Shown: positions 1-6,629, numbered from the stretch's first letter. The stretch: DNA of 8,164 nt from SAR202 cluster bacterium (GCA_009392775.1 VFFT01000103.1:1-8164); one strand, 5' to 3'. Translations and numbers: made by a program. The notes: generated from the letters alone by a model not told the origin.

Positions 1-442
1 AGAAACTTGCAGGAACTCGAACTGACCCACCTGTGTCGGACCCTAGAGCAAAATCGACTAATTCACCCGCAACAGCTGAAGCAGAACCACTCGATGACCC
101 TCCCGCAACCCTACCCAATGCGTTGGAGTTGACTGGTGTACCGTAATGAGCATTTTCGCCAAATATACCCCGAGTAATCTCATCGGTAAGGGTCTTTCCA
201 ACCATGACTGCTCCAGCGTCAACCAACATCTGTACAGCCCAAGCGGTTTGTTCAGCAGGATTCTGAGTAGCTTTCCAATCTGGATTTCCACCACCAGTAA
301 CAAATCCCTTAACATCAAAAATATCTTTGGCGGCAAAAGTCATATTAGATAGCGGACCACCTGAGCGCCCTTCTAGGTACGCATCTGTATCTTTACAAAA
401 AGCGTTCAAACGGTCGATTTGAGAGATATTAGTATTAAGCAA
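1..442 (-). CDS. Amidase-signature family hydrolase, N-terminal part (truncated by window edge)
   Basis: Hydrolyses a C-N amide bond with a Ser-cisSer-Lys triad; the substrate is unknown and the enzyme is probably cytoplasmic. The visible 147 codons contain the whole triad region: Lys39 in FAAKDIFDVKG, the Gly/Ser loop GGSSSGS (114-120) and GSDTGGSVRVPAS (134-146). By alignment to FAAH from memory, the cis-Ser is Ser116 and the nucleophile is Ser140. Family members are usually 400-600 residues, so the C-terminal two thirds lie to the left of position 1. The frame is closed upstream by TAA at 461-463, and no ATG or GTG occurs before Lys39 except Met34, which leaves too little protein. TTG at 440-442, preceded by GAAGGTGA, is therefore the best start. 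The gene is divergent from the PhnA-like gene. The fragment looks like the amidase/AtzE/GatA branch, but I cannot assign a substrate. Confidence 0.87.
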   Translation of the reverse strand, partial: MLNTNISQIDRLNAFCKDTDAYLEGRSGGPLSNMTFAAKDIFDVKGFVTGGGNPDWKATQNPAEQTAWAVQMLVDAGAVMVGKTLTDEITRGIFGENAHYGTPVNSNALGRVAGGSSSGSASAVAGELVDFALGSDTGGSVRVPASF

Positions 443-505
443 AACATCACCTTCAGCTAGTTAAATATTAATATTAGCTATCCTGCAACAAGCCTGTAGT
501 GGAAT

Positions 506-533
506 ACTATATTACAAATATGCATATAGTCAC
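506..533 (-). promoter_or_regulatory. Candidate sigma70 promoter for the amidase gene
   Basis: Read on the minus strand, there is a -35 of GTGACT (528-533, 4 of 6 to consensus), a 16-base spacer and a -10 of TATAGT (506-511, 5 of 6). It predicts a start near 499 and a leader of about 56 bases before the TTG codon. The leader contains the 12-bp perfect palindrome AATATTAATATT (464-475), which may be only AT-rich sequence. The AT-rich background makes chance matches common. Confidence 0.35.
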
Positions 534-612
534 ATCAGATGTTAACTATTGCAATATCAGATAATTAGCCTCAGAATGAGCCTCATCAAAAAATCGACGA
601 AAGGCGGGTCCA

Positions 613-1728
613 ATGGAAAACTATAGTCCGATAATTGTGATTTGTATTGACGGTTTTGATCCTGAATATTTTGAGTCTATCGACACCCCAAATATGGACA
701 GATTAATTAGCGGAGGTTTCTATACAGTAGGCAAGTCTATGTGGCCTTCCGTAACTAATGTAAATAATGTATCTATCTTGACCGGTAAGTATCCAGTCAA
801 CCACGGTATTTGTTCGAATTACAGATATATTCAAGAGACGGACGAAGAGGTTTACATGGAATCCGATGAATATATCCTGTCTCCTACCATATTCACGATG
901 TGTAAAAACAAGGGAATCGGCACACTCATGTCAACCTCCAAGTCAAAACTCAAAACACTTCTCGGAAGAGACGCGACTACTGTAATCTGTTCTGAGACAC
1001 CGGACCAATGGTTGATTGACGAAATAGGAGACCCTCCACCTATATATTCAGTGGAAGTCAATGGCTGGACCCTTAAAGCAGGAGAATTAGCCATCGAAAA
1101 AAATAGACCTCAATTTGCCTATATTACAACGACAGATTATGCGCACCATAAGTTTTCTCCACAAGAATCTGAGGGGAAGCGGCATATACAAATGCTCGAT
1201 TCAAATATTGGAGATATATTAAATAGATTTCCCAACGCGACAATTATGGTCAGCGGCGATCACGGAATGTCTAGGAAAACTAATCTGATAGACCTAGGTC
1301 AAATTCTAACTGAAAATGGTATGGAGAACTTGGCTGTCCCTATCATTAAAGATAAATACGTAGTGCATCATGCCAATCTAGGTGGCGCGTATTTCATATA
1401 TATTGACGAATCACTAGTAAACAAATCAATCGATTTGTTGAACAGGACCGAAGGAGTAGATCTAGCAATGTCTGCAGCGGATGCAGTGGAAAGATATCAT
1501 TTGCGACTGGAAAGAATTGGGCAGGTTGTTGTTACCGCAGATAAAGATACGGTTTTCGGAGATTCGACATTGGTAGAAATACCGGACGACCTCAGATCCC
1601 ACGGTTCTGAACACGAACAACGAGTACCTATAATTGGATACAACGTAAAGAATATGTCCCACGAGTTTACGGAGAATCGACATATGGGCACTTACGTTAT
1701 CGATCAACTTGGATTAGCGAACGGATAA
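613..1728 (+). CDS. phnA: Phosphonoacetate hydrolase-like enzyme (alkaline phosphatase superfamily)
   Basis: Predicted to cleave the C-P bond of phosphonoacetate to acetate and phosphate, using two metals, in the cytoplasm (no signal peptide). All metal and nucleophile positions of the family are present: Asp13 in CIDGFD, nucleophile Thr48 in PSVTNVNN, Asp175 and His179 in TTDYAHHK, Asp216 and His217 in SGDHGM, and His330 in LRSHGSEHEQ. Lys110 and Lys112 (TSKSKLKTLLG) match the paired lysines that I recall as binding the substrate carboxylate in Sinorhizobium PhnA. HGICSNY (64-70) and VVHH (250-253) are further family hallmarks. At 371 residues it is roughly 40-50 shorter than characterised PhnA proteins. 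Start ATG is preceded by AAGGCGGG. No phnW, phnY or phosphonate transporter is adjacent, so another phosphonate or phosphate ester remains possible. It converges on the enolase-superfamily gene with 46 bases between stops. Confidence 0.82.
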   Translation: MENYSPIIVICIDGFDPEYFESIDTPNMDRLISGGFYTVGKSMWPSVTNVNNVSILTGKYPVNHGICSNYRYIQETDEEVYMESDEYILSPTIFTMCKNKGIGTLMSTSKSKLKTLLGRDATTVICSETPDQWLIDEIGDPPPIYSVEVNGWTLKAGELAIEKNRPQFAYITTTDYAHHKFSPQESEGKRHIQMLDSNIGDILNRFPNATIMVSGDHGMSRKTNLIDLGQILTENGMENLAVPIIKDKYVVHHANLGGAYFIYIDESLVNKSIDLLNRTEGVDLAMSAADAVERYHLRLERIGQVVVTADKDTVFGDSTLVEIPDDLRSHGSEHEQRVPIIGYNVKNMSHEFTENRHMGTYVIDQLGLANG

Positions 1729-1774
1729 GGCTTTTTGCATTGGTAGGAATAAATGTCTTTTGCAATTTAAGTCC

Positions 1775-2893
1775 TCAGGCTCCCAAACTGTCTATCTTGT
1801 GAGACTTAATCCAATCCCAATCGATGTAATAGCCTAGTCCCGGAGACGTCGGGGCCTCTATACAACAATTATCGTTCAGACTAATGTCGTCTATTAGCCC
1901 GAATTGCTGGGCTTCCTGTGGCATCCAGTACTCGTAATAGTCACAATTGGATACTGACAAAGTAACATGCAAATTAGCAGCATTGAGCAGGGGGTTGCCA
2001 GCTTGCCCTATCTCACAATTAAGGCCAAACCCTTCAGCCATAGAACATAATTTCTTAAGTCCAGTTATCCCCAGCTTTTGAGATGTCCCTCTGAGTATTC
2101 TAGCTGACTGTTGACGAATCATATTAGCTGAATTATAGAATTGTTGTGGGTTTTGATCGCTCATGCAGAGAGGCACCATTAGCCTACTATCGAGTTCTTT
2201 GATGGAATCTAATTCATGATGTGGAACAGGGTCTTCATACCAGTAAAATTGATTAGCATCCAGCGCTTTGCCTATGTCTAATGCTTTTCTGAATCGATAA
2301 CCACAATTGGGGTCCAACATAAGGTTCATACTATCCCCTACAAAATTTCTGATCAAAGTTACAGCTTCAATCACATTTTTAGTTGACATAGTACCTGGAT
2401 GAATCTTATACGCACTAAATCCGTACGCTAATAATTCTTTAGCTTCTTCAAGATAACCTTCCGGAGTATCGTGTCTAGGCGGATAAGTAGCATACACCGG
2501 AGTATCTTCCTGATAAGCCCCAAGTAGTTTATATATTGGAAGACCTGCTACCTTCCCAGATATATCCCATAAAGCCACGTCCACTGGAGCCCAGGCGTTA
2601 GGGGTTACACCCTTACGTGAAGCCAATATACCCAGCCGGTTCCATAACCATTCTCGGTCAGCTGGATCGTGGCCGATTAACTCTGGTTTTATTACATCTA
2701 GTATTGACCGAAATAAGCCACGTCCACCCTGTCGGAAATTACCGATAAAACAATTCCCTTCCAGGCCTTCATCCGTAAGAATTCTCAATAATCCCTGTTC
2801 AGTAGTACCAGAGAACCGACCTAGGTCGGAATCCAATCCGGTATCAGGAATAGTCCTCTCCACCACTTCTATAATGATATTAGTAACTTTCAT
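1775..2893 (-). CDS. Enolase-superfamily enzyme, mandelate racemase/muconate lactonizing type
   Basis: Abstracts a proton alpha to a carboxylate, leading to dehydration, epimerisation or cycloisomerisation; the substrate is unknown. The 372 residues fit the family length. An N-terminal capping domain (about 1-125, ending in DVALWDISGKVAGLPIYKLLG) precedes the barrel. Visible catalytic elements are Lys163-Ile-His165 on strand 2 and metal ligands Asp194 (LDPN), Glu220 (YEDP) and Asp246 (SDQN), spaced 26 and 26. An Asp third ligand is as in the muconate-lactonizing subgroup. The strand-6 base (Asp in mandelate racemase, Lys in MLE) appears replaced by Gly269, with Arg268 beside it. The strand-7 His appears replaced by the NCEIGQ segment (292-297). 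ATG at 2893 is preferred over GTG at 2902 because GGTGA lies about nine bases before the ATG but abuts the GTG. Family membership is firm; the reaction is not. Confidence 0.85.
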   Translation of the reverse strand: MKVTNIIIEVVERTIPDTGLDSDLGRFSGTTEQGLLRILTDEGLEGNCFIGNFRQGGRGLFRSILDVIKPELIGHDPADREWLWNRLGILASRKGVTPNAWAPVDVALWDISGKVAGLPIYKLLGAYQEDTPVYATYPPRHDTPEGYLEEAKELLAYGFSAYKIHPGTMSTKNVIEAVTLIRNFVGDSMNLMLDPNCGYRFRKALDIGKALDANQFYWYEDPVPHHELDSIKELDSRLMVPLCMSDQNPQQFYNSANMIRQQSARILRGTSQKLGITGLKKLCSMAEGFGLNCEIGQAGNPLLNAANLHVTLSVSNCDYYEYWMPQEAQQFGLIDDISLNDNCCIEAPTSPGLGYYIDWDWIKSHKIDSLGA

Positions 2894-2961
2894 TTTGAAC
2901 ACTCACCAGCCAATTTTTTACCCGCAACTTACTAATATGTTACAGAGATATCATACCGTAA

Positions 2962-2975
2962 ACCCCGGCCAGGGT
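2962..2975. promoter_or_regulatory. GC-rich imperfect palindrome in a divergent control region, possible operator
   Basis: ACCCCGGCCAGGGT is a 14-bp inverted repeat with a single mismatched pair (ACCC-x-GGCC-x-GGGT). It sits in an AT-rich 234-bp gap between the divergent enolase-like gene (start 2893) and the PEP mutase-like gene (start 3128), where a shared regulator could act. No regulator gene is in the window and only one copy was noticed, so the role is inferred from position and symmetry alone. Confidence 0.25.
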
Positions 2976-3049
2976 AGAAAGAAGGTTTTTCATAAAAGCA
3001 TATCTGCAACACTCCGTCACCGATAATTCTCATATAGAGATTAGAATTA

Positions 3050-3079
3050 ATGACACAACAGACTACTAGTGATTATCAT
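3050..3079 (+). promoter_or_regulatory. Candidate sigma70 promoter for the PEP mutase-like/NHL operon
   Basis: There is a -35 of ATGACA (3050-3055, 5 of 6 to TTGACA), an 18-base spacer and a -10 of TATCAT (3074-3079, 5 of 6). It predicts transcription from about 3086 and a leader of about 42 bases before ATG 3128. If correct, an upstream in-frame ATG at 3050 would lie outside the transcript, in line with the strong ribosome site seen at 3117-3121. Confidence 0.4.
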
Positions 3080-3116
3080 ATACGAGCAGTAATACATCAA
3101 TCTGATATAAATTACG

Positions 3117-3121
3117 GGAGG
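3117..3121 (+). promoter_or_regulatory. Ribosome binding site that fixes the start at 3128
   Basis: GGAGG, in the context ACGGGAGGAATCATATG, lies six bases before ATG 3128. An in-frame ATG at 3050 would add 26 residues with no family similarity and lacks a comparable site, so 3128 is taken as the true start. Confidence 0.85.
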
Positions 3122-3127
3122 AATCAT

Positions 3128-3988
3128 ATGTCCAAAGCACGCGAACGTTTCCGAAGTGTTTTATCAAGAGATACATGCACCGTGGCTGCCAATATATTCG
3201 ACCCATTGTCAGCACGAATTGCAGAAATGTTAAATTATGAAGTTTGTTTCTTATCTGGGTCAGTCGGGAAAGCAGCAAATCTAGGCGTGCCGGATTTGGT
3301 TATGTACAACATGTCCGATGCAGTAGATCACTGCCGGAGAATAACTCGCATGGCAGATGTCAGTTTGATGCTAGACGGAGAAGATGGTTTCGGAAATGCC
3401 GTCAACACTATAAGAACTGTCAGAGAATTTGAGTCTGCAGGAGTAAGTGCTATCGAGATAGAAGACAGCAAACCTCCTGATAAATTTGACGGACCAGATC
3501 CTGGTTTATATTCTAAAACAGAACAGGTCGGCAAGCTGACAGCTGCATCTTCCGCTAGAAGGGATCCAGGAACAGTGATCGTTGCCAGAACCGCAGCATT
3601 AGCACAATGCCCCCTAGAAGAAGCGTTAGATAGAATATCCGCGTACTCAACGACTGGGGTTGAGGCCATTAGACTAACCGGTATTAAAACTAGAGAGCAG
3701 TTAATAGCAGTTCACCAAGCCACCAAATTGCCTCTTACAACGCTCAGTCCGCCTACAGAGATACTAAATGACCGACACTTTTTAGCCGAAAACGGGTTAC
3801 GCATCTTAATGTTGGGAAACCCAGCGTTTTCCGTAGCTGTTAAAGGAATCTATGATTGCCTAAACCATCTTAAATCTGGCGGGACTTTGGAAGATCTTCC
3901 CATGGAAGAAGCTTCACCAGACTTGTTACGGGAAGTTAGCCGTATAGACGAATTGACACAATTACAATCAAAATATTTACCCAAGTAA
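3128..3988 (+). CDS. Isocitrate lyase/PEP mutase superfamily enzyme, oxaloacetate decarboxylase-like
   Basis: A cytoplasmic Mg-dependent barrel enzyme whose relatives make or break C-C or C-P bonds next to a 2-oxo-acid. Over its full 286 residues it resembles, from memory, the Pseudomonas oxaloacetate decarboxylase PA4872 (287 residues). Matching segments are IFDPLSARIA (23-32), LSGSVG (42-47), the metal loop DGEDGFGNA (83-91), AIEIEDS (108-114) and IYDCL near the C-terminus. It departs at key places: the usual DxD metal loop is D83-G-E85. The segments holding the PA4872 residues I recall as Tyr212 and His235 read LSPPTE and LGNPA here, so both appear changed. Oxaloacetate decarboxylation is therefore doubtful, and a related 2-oxo-acid, methylmalate-type or phosphonopyruvate-type reaction is possible. 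The NHL gene follows 35 bases downstream on the same strand, suggesting co-transcription. Confidence 0.83.
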   Translation: MSKARERFRSVLSRDTCTVAANIFDPLSARIAEMLNYEVCFLSGSVGKAANLGVPDLVMYNMSDAVDHCRRITRMADVSLMLDGEDGFGNAVNTIRTVREFESAGVSAIEIEDSKPPDKFDGPDPGLYSKTEQVGKLTAASSARRDPGTVIVARTAALAQCPLEEALDRISAYSTTGVEAIRLTGIKTREQLIAVHQATKLPLTTLSPPTEILNDRHFLAENGLRILMLGNPAFSVAVKGIYDCLNHLKSGGTLEDLPMEEASPDLLREVSRIDELTQLQSKYLPK

Positions 3989-4023
3989 TTACTTATTAAA
4001 TCAAATTATGAGGGGAAATGTAT

Positions 4024-5058
4024 ATGCGCATAGATAAGGGGATTATTCAAACTGTCGTTGGCACAGGTATCGAAGGTTATGAAGGAGATGGGGGGTCAGC
4101 AACGGATGCCTTAATCGGAGAAGCTTATGGATGTGCTTTTGATACAGACAATAATTTATATATATGCGATGGCCGAAACCATACCGTCCGGCGTATAGAA
4201 AGAGAGACATGGTTAATTACGACAGTAGCTGGAACAGGCGTGTCTGGGTACTCTGGTGACGGAGGGCCTGCTACCCTGTCTACCATGGACAATTTGTATT
4301 CACTATCGGTAGATACTAATGGAGATATATATATAGTCGATAGATATAACGCAGCTATAAGAAAAGTAGACCGCAGTTCTGGAATTATAACCACTGTCGC
4401 AGGCACTGGAGTTCCAGGATATAGCGGCGATGGAGGACCCGGAACACAAGCACAGATGAAAGAACCAAATGACTGCTTTTTAGACAGAAATGGAGGTCTG
4501 TTAATCGCAGACATACAAGACCAGAGAATCAGAAGGTTGGATCTTAAGACTGGAATTATAAGCACTTTTGCAGGAAACGGAGAAAAACTGAGAAACGGGG
4601 ATGGTCGCCCAGCGACAGAGGCGTCTATTATGGGACCACGCGCCGTTTGTATGGATAATCTGGGCAATACATATATCGCTGAACGTGAAGGGAATGGAGT
4701 AAGGAAAATTAATCCTGATGGAATCATATCTACCTTTGCGGGTACAGGCGAAATGGGTTATGCAGGAGACAATGACTTGGCTATCCGAGCTACATGGGGG
4801 GCTCCAAAAGCTCTTCGATGCGACCATAACAATAACTTGATCGTCGTTGATACTGAAAACAACGCTGTTCGACAAATATCCTCTGACACAAACATCGTCA
4901 CTACTATAGCTGGAGGACATCGAGGCGGAGACGGCGATGGAGGATATGCTGTGGATGCAGGTCTAGAAAGACCCCATGGATGTGGTATAGACAATGATGG
5001 GAACTTATACATTGCTGATGGGATGAACCACCGCGTCCGAGTTGTTGGGATGAACTAG
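4024..5058 (+). CDS. NHL-repeat six-bladed beta-propeller protein
   Basis: A 344-residue protein made almost entirely of NHL repeats. Each begins with an AGTG-type strand followed by a GYxGDGGPAT-like loop and continues through a D-x-x-G-N-L-Y-I-A-D-x-x-N-x-x-V-R motif. Six copies predict a closed six-bladed propeller, with the N-terminal strand (IIQTVVGTG) completing the last blade (HRVRVVGMN). No signal peptide, membrane segment or extra domain is visible, so it should be cytoplasmic. Propellers of this kind include scaffolds, ligand-binding proteins and lactonase- or lyase-like enzymes; nothing here selects among them. GAGGGG (4010-4015) lies eight bases before ATG 4024 and only two before ATG 4018, so 4024 is preferred (4018 would add two residues). 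It follows the PEP mutase-like gene by 35 bases, probably in one operon, and overlaps the lactonase gene tail to tail by four bases. Confidence 0.87.
   Translation: MRIDKGIIQTVVGTGIEGYEGDGGSATDALIGEAYGCAFDTDNNLYICDGRNHTVRRIERETWLITTVAGTGVSGYSGDGGPATLSTMDNLYSLSVDTNGDIYIVDRYNAAIRKVDRSSGIITTVAGTGVPGYSGDGGPGTQAQMKEPNDCFLDRNGGLLIADIQDQRIRRLDLKTGIISTFAGNGEKLRNGDGRPATEASIMGPRAVCMDNLGNTYIAEREGNGVRKINPDGIISTFAGTGEMGYAGDNDLAIRATWGAPKALRCDHNNNLIVVDTENNAVRQISSDTNIVTTIAGGHRGGDGDGGYAVDAGLERPHGCGIDNDGNLYIADGMNHRVRVVGMN
4054..5049 (+). repeat. Six tandem NHL coding modules with near-constant 171-base period
   Basis: The codon for the residue preceding the A-G-T/N-G motif falls at 4054, 4225, 4396, 4567, 4735 and 4906, giving spacings of 171, 171, 171, 168 and 171 bases (57 or 56 codons). 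Copies 2 and 3 are closest at protein level (AGTGVSGYSGDGGPAT and AGTGVPGYSGDGGPGT). Copies 4 to 6 have drifted (AGNGEKLRNGDGRPAT, AGTGEMGYAGDNDLAI, AGGHRGGDGDGGYAV). This suggests growth by duplication of whole blades. Confidence 0.88.
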
Positions 5059-6104
5059 AAGGATATTGCCAATACTTCCATGGGCCGTTTCCCGATTTCG
5101 TGCGTATCGAGAACAGATAAAGATCCTGTATCCTGGTTCACCCTATAAGAAGCAAGGCGATCCGACGCCGAACCAGCAGCAAATAGGAAATTACCGGTAG
5201 TATCCAGACTAAAAGCGCTGGGTACAGCCTCAGTCGGAACCTGACCGACAGAGGAAAGCCATCCAGATAAATCTACAGCAAAACCACAGATACTGTTATG
5301 ACCTCGGTTCGGCACATACAGCAGGCTTCCCGCAGCATTCATCTGTATCTGGGAACACGTATTTCTGCCGTCATATCCCTCTGGAACCGTACTTATTATT
5401 TGCATAGGGGATAAAGTTCCCGAACCTTCATCTAATCGGTAGCTCGACACACTACACCCTTGTTCATTGGAAAAATATACAATGTCCAAGCTCGGATGAT
5501 AACAATAGTGTCGGGGACCCAAAAACCCTTCCATTTCCAACTTCAAAGGAGTATTTGGACTTAAGGTTCCGTTGTCTTGATCAAACTGGAATTGATAGAT
5601 AACATTTGGACCCAACTCTTCAGGCGGCGGACCAAGCACATTATCCTGTATACGAGCAATATGGGGAACGAACGCATATCGATTTGAACGATCGATATTA
5701 ATAGAGTGAGCTCCAATGTCCGTCTCCAGCCATTGGACAGGGGTTTCTACAAGAGAATGGTCATCTTGAATTTTATAGACGCCTACATGTCTGCCTTGAT
5801 AATAAGCTGCTAACAAGAACTTGCCCCTTCGATCTATGCATAGATATGTGGGGGACTCTCCCACAGAGAGTTTCCCTGTAACAGACAGATTCCCAGTAGT
5901 GCTATCGACTTTGTAAATAGCTATTTCATTAGTATTACGTAGGGAGGCATAAATGACATCACCGTTCGGACTAGCTGTAAGAGCAGATGGACCACCTACC
6001 GCAGACACTTCAGACAACCTGGATAATTCTCCGGTATTTTGGTCCAAAGACATGCTCACAATTTTATCGTCGTCTTGTAACGAGACGTAGATGTACTCTG
6101 TCAT
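5055..6104 (-). CDS. Lactonase-family seven-bladed beta-propeller (6-phosphogluconolactonase/carboxymuconate cyclase type)
   Basis: A PF10282-type propeller: relatives hydrolyse 6-phosphogluconolactone or interconvert 3-carboxymuconate and its lactone. The 349 residues show seven repeats of the form YVxxxxxxxIxxYxxDxxTGxLS, including DKIVSMSLDQNTGELS near the N-terminus, NEIAIYKVDSTTGNLS, NVIYQFQFDQDNGTLS, CSVSSYRLDEGSGTLS and DRLASYRVNQDTGSLS. GPRHYCYHPS and SAFSLDTTGNFLFAAG are family hallmarks. There is no signal peptide, so a cytoplasmic location is expected. The ribosome site GGGAG (6112-6116) lies seven bases before the ATG. The next gene upstream ends 81 bases away on the same strand, so the two may be co-transcribed. 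Its TAG overlaps the NHL gene's TAG in a CTAG palindrome. An enolase-superfamily gene close by makes a lactone or muconate substrate attractive, but this is inference. Confidence 0.84.
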   Translation of the reverse strand: MTEYIYVSLQDDDKIVSMSLDQNTGELSRLSEVSAVGGPSALTASPNGDVIYASLRNTNEIAIYKVDSTTGNLSVTGKLSVGESPTYLCIDRRGKFLLAAYYQGRHVGVYKIQDDHSLVETPVQWLETDIGAHSINIDRSNRYAFVPHIARIQDNVLGPPPEELGPNVIYQFQFDQDNGTLSPNTPLKLEMEGFLGPRHYCYHPSLDIVYFSNEQGCSVSSYRLDEGSGTLSPMQIISTVPEGYDGRNTCSQIQMNAAGSLLYVPNRGHNSICGFAVDLSGWLSSVGQVPTEAVPSAFSLDTTGNFLFAAGSASDRLASYRVNQDTGSLSVLDTHEIGKRPMEVLAISF

Positions 6105-6185
6105 TTTCTTGCTCCCTGTTATAGTCTGCAGTTATGTTCAATTACGATTCGGTTATAAGAAACAACATACCAGAATCAGAGATGC

Positions 6186-6629
6186 CTACTTATAGCTTTC
6201 TCTAGTCTTAGCTTCAGCCCATGCCACTATTTTAGGTAGTGCAGCATCGATATCTCGTTGATCAACTCTTCTAGCAATGTCGTCGGCTTGACAGCGCAGA
6301 AGCATCACTGGCAATCGACTACTTATCTTCTCTAACGCCCATTCAATAGGGTTGCCTTCTGCAGTATAGTCCAGCATAAGCCGCTCATTTTTCTTTATCG
6401 TAGCATTGCGATAATGGTAGTGAGGTTCCAACTTAAAGCAATCTAATCGTAATAGCTCTTTATCATCCCCATCGATGTCATTACCGTAAACATGTATGCA
6501 TATCCCTTCATCGTTGATAGCTCCCACGTTTGTCCTATACTCTAAGCCAAAATCGACAGCCCCAGCCTTTATAATCTCCTCTCCTCCAGAGACATCCCCT
6601 CCCATCTGGGCATGCAGTTGCTGAGCCAT
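6186..6629 (-). CDS. Conserved-looking hypothetical protein, 147 residues
   Basis: I do not recognise a characterised family. The protein is soluble and has no signal peptide or membrane segment. The middle holds an acidic stretch NDIDGDDKELLRLDCF (50-65) followed directly by KLEPHYHYRN (66-75), whose Glu68, His70 and His72 could bind a metal. The C-terminal half is predicted helical and rich in Arg, Asp and Ala (RCQADDIARRVDQRDIDAAL, 112-131). A near-perfect ribosome site, AGGAGGT (complement at 6636-6642), lies six bases before the ATG, and a TATAAT box is upstream, so it is clearly expressed as a gene. It precedes the lactonase gene by 81 bases on the same strand and may share its transcript. 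A small binding or regulatory partner of the pathway is possible but unproven. Confidence 0.75.
   Translation of the reverse strand: MAQQLHAQMGGDVSGGEEIIKAGAVDFGLEYRTNVGAINDEGICIHVYGNDIDGDDKELLRLDCFKLEPHYHYRNATIKKNERLMLDYTAEGNPIEWALEKISSRLPVMLLRCQADDIARRVDQRDIDAALPKIVAWAEAKTRESYK

Noticed and set aside
58..336. Open minus-strand frame of 92 codons
   Set aside because: It is out of frame with the amidase, whose motifs lie in another frame over the same bases.
536..565. Possible promoter for the PhnA-like gene with a -10 of GATAAT (560-565)
   Set aside because: No acceptable -35 hexamer lies at 16-18 bases, and AT-rich DNA gives many such boxes.
568..585. Short repeats GCCTCA twice and a CTCA-GAA-TGAG hairpin upstream of the PhnA-like gene
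   Set aside because: The arms are four bases and the repeats six bases; too short to distinguish from chance.
1729..1774. Possible terminator between the PhnA-like and enolase-like genes
   Set aside because: Only a TTGCA/TGCAA pairing arising from a self-complementary TGCA is present; no GC-rich stem precedes a T-run.
3050..3127. A longer start (ATG 3050) for the PEP mutase-like gene, adding 26 residues
   Set aside because: There is a strong GGAGG six bases before ATG 3128, the 286-residue product matches family length, and the extra stretch coincides with a likely promoter.
4125..4727. 200-codon open frame antisense to the NHL gene
   Set aside because: It is a by-product of the periodic NHL repeat; its translation is Ser/Pro-rich and repeats with the same period.
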